From Haloarcula pelagica (lineage in GTDB: Archaea > Halobacteriota > Halobacteria > Halobacteriales > Haloarculaceae): DNA of 64,000 nucleotides. The stretch covers positions 3,038,001 through 3,102,000 of the forward strand of contig NZ_CP126161.1 of the NCBI RefSeq assembly GCF_030127105.1, read 5' to 3'. The first letter of the stretch is position 1; each line of letters opens with the position of its first letter. The translations under genes and the position numbers were made by a program. This document shows, in pieces, positions 60,639 through 64,000 of the stretch. The notes under the pieces are model-generated. The model saw nothing but the letters and a program-made list of their open reading frames with translations. It was not told where the DNA came from and did not search any database.

Positions 60639-61679
60639 TCAGTACTCCCGCTCGACGAGGTAGTCCGCGATCCCCGCCAGCAGGAAGCGCGCCTCGTTGT
60701 CCGGGAGGACTTCGAGGTTCTCCTTCCCGCTTGCGATCAGGTCGTGGGCCGTCTCGCGGGCGTACTCGATCGAACCGACCTCGTGGAGGCGGTCGACGGC
60801 CGCGTCGATCTCCGCCTCCGAGACCGCGTCGACGGACTCGGTCGTGACGAGCGACTCGAGATCGACACCCTGCTGGCGCGCGTGCAGCGTCACCAGCGTC
60901 TGTTTGTTCTCGACGAGGTCCGAGCCGCGCTGTTTCCCCAGCTTCTCGGAGGGGGTGGTCAGGTCCAGCAGGTCGTCCTGGATCTGGAACGCCCGCCCAA
61001 CGTCGAGTCCGTAGTTGTACAGCGCGTCGACAGTCCCGTCGTCGGCCCCCAGCAAGGTCGCCGGGATGGCCGCCGCCGCCCCGTAGAGGACGGCGGTCTT
61101 GAGTTCGACCATCTCCAGGTACTCCTCGGGCGTGACTGCCTCGCGCTGCTCGAACTCGATGTCGAGCGACTGCCCTTCACAGATTCGGGTGCAGGTGGTC
61201 GCGAGCCGTCTCGTGGCGTCGACGGACCGCTCCGGTGCGGCACCGGTCGAGAGCAGGAACTCGAACGCCTTCGAGTACAGCGTGTCCCCGGCCAGGATGG
61301 CCGTCGAGAGGTCGTATTCCTCGTGGACGGCCGGGACACCACGACGAAGGGGGTCGTCGTCCATGATGTCGTCGTGGATGAGCGTGAACGTCTGGATGAC
61401 CTCGATTGCGATGGCCGCGGCGAGCACGTCCGCTTCGCCGCCGTCGAGCGTCGGGAACGCCCGGTACTCCGTGGCCGACGGGTCGACATCGAGCAGCGAC
61501 TCGGCGACCAACAGGAGGACGGTCGGCCGGAGCCGCTTGCCACCAGCGTCCAGCAGGTATCGCGACGCCTCGTAGAGGTGGTCCGGTCGTTTGACCGGCA
61601 AGTCCTCCGGGAGCGCGCTGTTGACCCGCTCGCGCCGGGCGACGATGGCGTCTTCGACCTGCTGATGGCGTTCGGACAT
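60639..61679 (-). CDS. idsA: Polyprenyl diphosphate synthase (GGPP/GFPP type)
   Basis: A 346-residue trans-prenyltransferase with the first aspartate-rich motif LIHDDIMDDDPLRRG and the second FQIQDDLLDLT, plus GKRLRPTVLLLVAESL (IPP site) and GKQRGSDLVENKQTL. It makes the C20 or C25 isoprenoid for archaeal lipids. The stop of RNase J lies just upstream (four bases between), so the two genes are likely one unit. Confidence 0.92.
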   Translation of the reverse strand: MSERHQQVEDAIVARRERVNSALPEDLPVKRPDHLYEASRYLLDAGGKRLRPTVLLLVAESLLDVDPSATEYRAFPTLDGGEADVLAAAIAIEVIQTFTLIHDDIMDDDPLRRGVPAVHEEYDLSTAILAGDTLYSKAFEFLLSTGAAPERSVDATRRLATTCTRICEGQSLDIEFEQREAVTPEEYLEMVELKTAVLYGAAAAIPATLLGADDGTVDALYNYGLDVGRAFQIQDDLLDLTTPSEKLGKQRGSDLVENKQTLVTLHARQQGVDLESLVTTESVDAVSEAEIDAAVDRLHEVGSIEYARETAHDLIASGKENLEVLPDNEARFLLAGIADYLVEREY

Positions 61680-61683
61680 ACTC

Positions 61684-63030
61684 TCACTCGGTGAGCTGAA
61701 TCATGTTGCCGTTACGGGTCACGTGGAGGTCCCGGCCCAGCTTGTAGCCCTGGTCCTCACAGAGGTCGACGTAGGGCGCGAAGCCTTTGAGATTCTGGTG
61801 GGCGGGGATGACGTTCTGGGGCTGGAGCGCGTCGAGCATCTCGTAGTGACCCTCGCGGTTGAGGTGGCCGGAGACGTGGATGTCGTCGTAGATGCGCGCG
61901 CCCTGCATGCCCAGGAGCTTCTCGGACTGGTAGCGCTGGCCCTCGTTGGTCGGCTCGGGGATGACCCGGGCCGAGAAGATGACCTTGTCGCCGTTGTCCA
62001 GTTCGTAGGGCGTCTCGCCACGGCCCATGCGGGTGAGCATCGCGCGCGGCTCGCCCTGGTGACCGGTGACGATCGGCAGGAAGTTCTCCTTCCCTTCGTT
62101 CATAATCCGCTTGAACGTCCGGTCGACCGACTTGCGGTGGCCGTACATCCCCAGGTCCTCGGGGAAGTCGACGAAGTCGAGTCGTTCCGCGGTCCCGGAG
62201 TACTTCTCCATCGAGCGGCCCAGCAGGACCGGCTGACGGCCGATGTCGTCGGCGAACTCGACCAGCGACTTCACGCGGGCGATGTGACTGGAGAAGGTCG
62301 TCGCGACGATACCGCCGTCGTAGTCCTCGACGGAGTACATCACGTCCTTGAGGTGGCGTCGGGCGACCGACTCCGAGGGCGTTCGGCCCTTCTTGCCGGC
62401 GTTCGTACAGTCCTCGATGTACGCCAGGACGCCGTTGCCCTCGCGGCCGATCTCGCGGAACCGCTCCATGTCGATCGGGTCACCGATGACCGGCGTGTGG
62501 TCCATGCGTTTGTCCAGGCCGTAGACGACCGATCCCTCGGGCGTGTGCAGCACCGGGTTGATGGCGTCGATGATGGAGTGGGTGACGTTGACGAACTCCA
62601 GTTCGTTGCGGTCGCCGATATCCATCGTCTCGCCGGCCTCCATCTTGATGAGGTCGTTCTGGACCCCGAACTTCTCCTCGCCTTTGATCTGCTGTTTGAC
62701 CAGTTCGATCGTAAAGGGCGTGGCGACGACCGGTGCGTCGTAGCGGTGGGCGAGCTTCGAGATGGCGCCGATGTGGTCGAGGTGGCCGTGTGTCGGCACG
62801 ATCGCCTTCACGTCGCCCTCCAGATCGGACATGACCCGGTCGTCCGGGATCGCGCCCATGTCGATCAGATCGAGCGAGTGCATCCGCTCGGTCTCGACGT
62901 TGTCGTGAATCAGTACCTTCGAGAGGTTCAGGCCCATGTCGAAGATGACGACGTCGTCACCTGCACGGACTGCCGTCATCTGACGGCCGACCTCTTCGTA
63001 TCCGCCGATTGTTGCGATTTCGACTTCCAT
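61684..63030 (-). CDS. rnj: Archaeal RNase J (beta-CASP metallo-beta-lactamase)
   Basis: A 448-residue nuclease: [13 protein letters not shown] (metal motif, about 79-91), the beta-CASP part with [19 protein letters not shown] and [20 protein letters not shown], and the C-terminal [30 protein letters not shown]. It is a 5'-3' exoribonuclease in archaea and lacks the bacterial C-terminal domain, as expected. It is preceded by a 259-base leader region with hairpins. Confidence 0.93.
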   Translation of the reverse strand: MEVEIATIGGYEEVGRQMTAVRAGDDVVIFDMGLNLSKVLIHDNVETERMHSLDLIDMGAIPDDRVMSDLEGDVKAIVPTHGHLDHIGAISKLAHRYDAPVVATPFTIELVKQQIKGEEKFGVQNDLIKMEAGETMDIGDRNELEFVNVTHSIIDAINPVLHTPEGSVVYGLDKRMDHTPVIGDPIDMERFREIGREGNGVLAYIEDCTNAGKKGRTPSESVARRHLKDVMYSVEDYDGGIVATTFSSHIARVKSLVEFADDIGRQPVLLGRSMEKYSGTAERLDFVDFPEDLGMYGHRKSVDRTFKRIMNEGKENFLPIVTGHQGEPRAMLTRMGRGETPYELDNGDKVIFSARVIPEPTNEGQRYQSEKLLGMQGARIYDDIHVSGHLNREGHYEMLDALQPQNVIPAHQNLKGFAPYVDLCEDQGYKLGRDLHVTRNGNMIQLTE

Positions 63031-63289
63031 GGTTGTAGCTCCGAGTGGAAGCCGTCCGCGTGCACGCGGTCGGCAGTGGCGACGACGGTAACGGCTGTGA
63101 AACGGCGTCTCGATTCCGCGGCGACCCCGAGGCCAGTCGGTGGACCCGTAGCCCCGGAGTCGGAGGGGTGGACTCTCGTCCGGACGACATACACCCGTCG
63201 TCTGCCGGCCGCCGATCCGCGCCCTGCGGGCGGCCGTACGCTCGGTTACCCGGCCCTACAACGTGCCGTCTTAAAACGGTGTGGGTTCG
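63031..63289 (-). promoter_or_regulatory. Long structured leader and promoter region of RNase J
   Basis: No convincing gene lies here. A TATA-like element with CTTAAAAC read on the plus strand is at 63270-63277, within CCGTCTTAAAACGG. Transcription toward rnj would then have a leader of about 215 bases. The leader contains a perfect 14-base palindrome CCGCGTGCACGCGG (63056-63069) and an 8-bp stem CGGCCGCC (63206-63213) with GGCGGCCG (63229-63236) around a 15-base loop. Confidence 0.5.
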
Positions 63290-64000
63290 CTACGACCGCT
63301 CGTCGTCGAGCCGGTCAGACAGCGGATCGCCGTCCTCGCTCTCTGTCCCGTCCGACGAGCCCGGCCGTGACTCGCCCGTCGGTTCTCCCGGGTCGGAGAC
63401 GAACGGGTCCGTTTCGTCGGCGTCGAACGACTCCGAATCGTTGATCGGTTCCGGTTCCAGTGTATCCGTGCCCGCCTCGTCCGGCGGGTCCGGGTGTGGC
63501 GAGCCACCGTCGTCGACCGCTGTCTCGAACGTCTCCGACTCGTCCGCGCCCGCTGTCGACTCCTCGGTCGGAGCCGTCTGGAACGCGTCGTCGGTCGATC
63601 CGTCGCTCCCGGTGCCGGCGTCGACAGCCCCGAACGACGCCGTGCTCTCGTCTACGTCGTCCGCCGTCGCTCGTTCGGTCGCTTGCTGTGTCTCCCCGTC
63701 GGGTGCTGTCCCGCTGTCGTCGAACTCCGTCGGGTCCGGCGGCGACCACTCCCGGGGCGGCGCGGACGGATCGGGCTCCGCTGCCGGCGGTTCCGACTGT
63801 CCGGTTCGGTCGTCACGCTCCGGGCTGTCGTCCTCGGTCGAACTGTCGGCGCCGTCGGCCGTGCCCGCCTCGGCACTCGTTTCGGTCGGCTCGGACTCGG
63901 GTGCCGTGTCGGTCTCGGCGAGCGGGTCCGACTGGGACACGGCGGCCGGCGCCTCGTTCGGGGACCGTTCGGCGGACTCCCCAGCCTCAACTGGGTCGCT
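63290..64000 (-). CDS. C-terminal acidic, disordered part of a truncated protein
   Basis: The frame is open from the right window edge to a stop at 63290, giving 236 visible residues and no convincing start. The composition is extremely biased to Asp, Glu, Ser, Thr, Pro and Gly throughout, with no recognisable domain, TM helix or motif. It looks like a long disordered C-terminal tail of a larger haloarchaeal protein whose folded part lies beyond the window. Confidence 0.6.
   Translation of the reverse strand, partial: SDPVEAGESAERSPNEAPAAVSQSDPLAETDTAPESEPTETSAEAGTADGADSSTEDDSPERDDRTGQSEPPAAEPDPSAPPREWSPPDPTEFDDSGTAPDGETQQATERATADDVDESTASFGAVDAGTGSDGSTDDAFQTAPTEESTAGADESETFETAVDDGGSPHPDPPDEAGTDTLEPEPINDSESFDADETDPFVSDPGEPTGESRPGSSDGTESEDGDPLSDRLDDERS

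Noticed and set aside
61723-63444. Plus-strand open frame through the RNase J leader
   Set aside because: It begins as the antisense of rnj and has an Arg/Pro-rich end; it does not make the leader coding.
1-64000. tRNA, rRNA, CRISPR array or insertion sequence
   Set aside because: I read the intergenic stretches for cloverleaf elements, direct-repeat arrays and inverted terminal repeats and found none that I could support; a tRNAscan and ISfinder run would settle it.

Overview
The window is chromosomal DNA of a halophilic archaeon (class Halobacteria). It is GC-rich and the predicted proteins are strongly acidic. It carries archaeal signature genes: TFB, aIF2-beta, proteasome alpha, RNase P proteins Rnp2 and Rnp3, RPA with its RPA-associated protein, archaeal RNase J, a GGPP-type prenyl synthase, an Lhr helicase and a salactin/volactin-like actin. 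Many genes start a few bases after a TATA-like box (leaderless style). The operon-internal genes of the two molybdoenzyme clusters instead have strong Shine-Dalgarno sequences. A member of the Haloarculaceae would fit, but that is a guess from gene content. I found no rRNA, tRNA, CRISPR or insertion sequence.

Layout. (1) 1-7043: a type II DMSO-reductase-family molybdoenzyme operon. Its catalytic subunit is cut by the window edge and is followed by a four-cluster Fe-S beta subunit, a TorD/NarJ-like chaperone, a haem-b gamma subunit, a HEAT-repeat protein and an unknown protein. (2) 7010-22698: housekeeping and uncharacterised genes, including a MutS-like ATPase, an Lhr helicase, a creatininase-family enzyme (ArfB candidate), the rpa-rpap-rpe operon, the riboflavin/F420 reductase ArfC and thioredoxin reductase. 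(3) 22758-38876: information-processing genes and small haloarchaeal proteins, including TFB, aIF2-beta, OGG, HflX, FUN14, SDO1, an actin homologue, and the psmA / RNase P / exosome-linked group. (4) 39041-43284: Nudix hydrolase, then molybdenum cofactor genes (a MobB-MoaE fusion, moaC, moaB) and a NarO-type regulator. (5) 43467-55297: a tightly overlapping respiratory nitrate reductase operon, narABC-orf-narGH-gamma-narJ-membrane protein-HEAT protein-Mrp/DUF2249-mobA. (6) 55325-64000: a 7TM/PAS histidine kinase, then gltX, a Get3/ArsA ATPase, idsA, RNase J and the acidic tail of a truncated gene, all on the minus strand after the kinase.

How it fits together. Region 5 encodes an externally facing nitrate reductase: NarG and the Rieske protein NarB both have twin-arginine signals. 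It is wired to a cytochrome b / Rieske module, and the operon also encodes a chaperone, an Mrp-type Fe-S carrier ATPase fused to DUF2249, and MobA. Moco synthesis genes and the cysteine-containing regulator NarO lie divergently on the left. The NarO/NarA intergenic region holds a perfect CGAA-N4-TTCG palindrome. Region 1 is a paralogous enzyme without its own bc-type module in view.

The observations most worth checking are: the HEAT-repeat protein shared by both molybdoenzyme operons; the absence of one conserved cluster-ligand cysteine in the region 1 beta subunit; the apparent frameshift in the nar-operon membrane protein gene at about 52420-52455; the MIP18-Mrp-DUF2249 fusion; the structured leader of RNase J; and two short leaderless ORFs placed directly before downstream genes. 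Every functional name is a reading of the sequence by eye; no database search was run.
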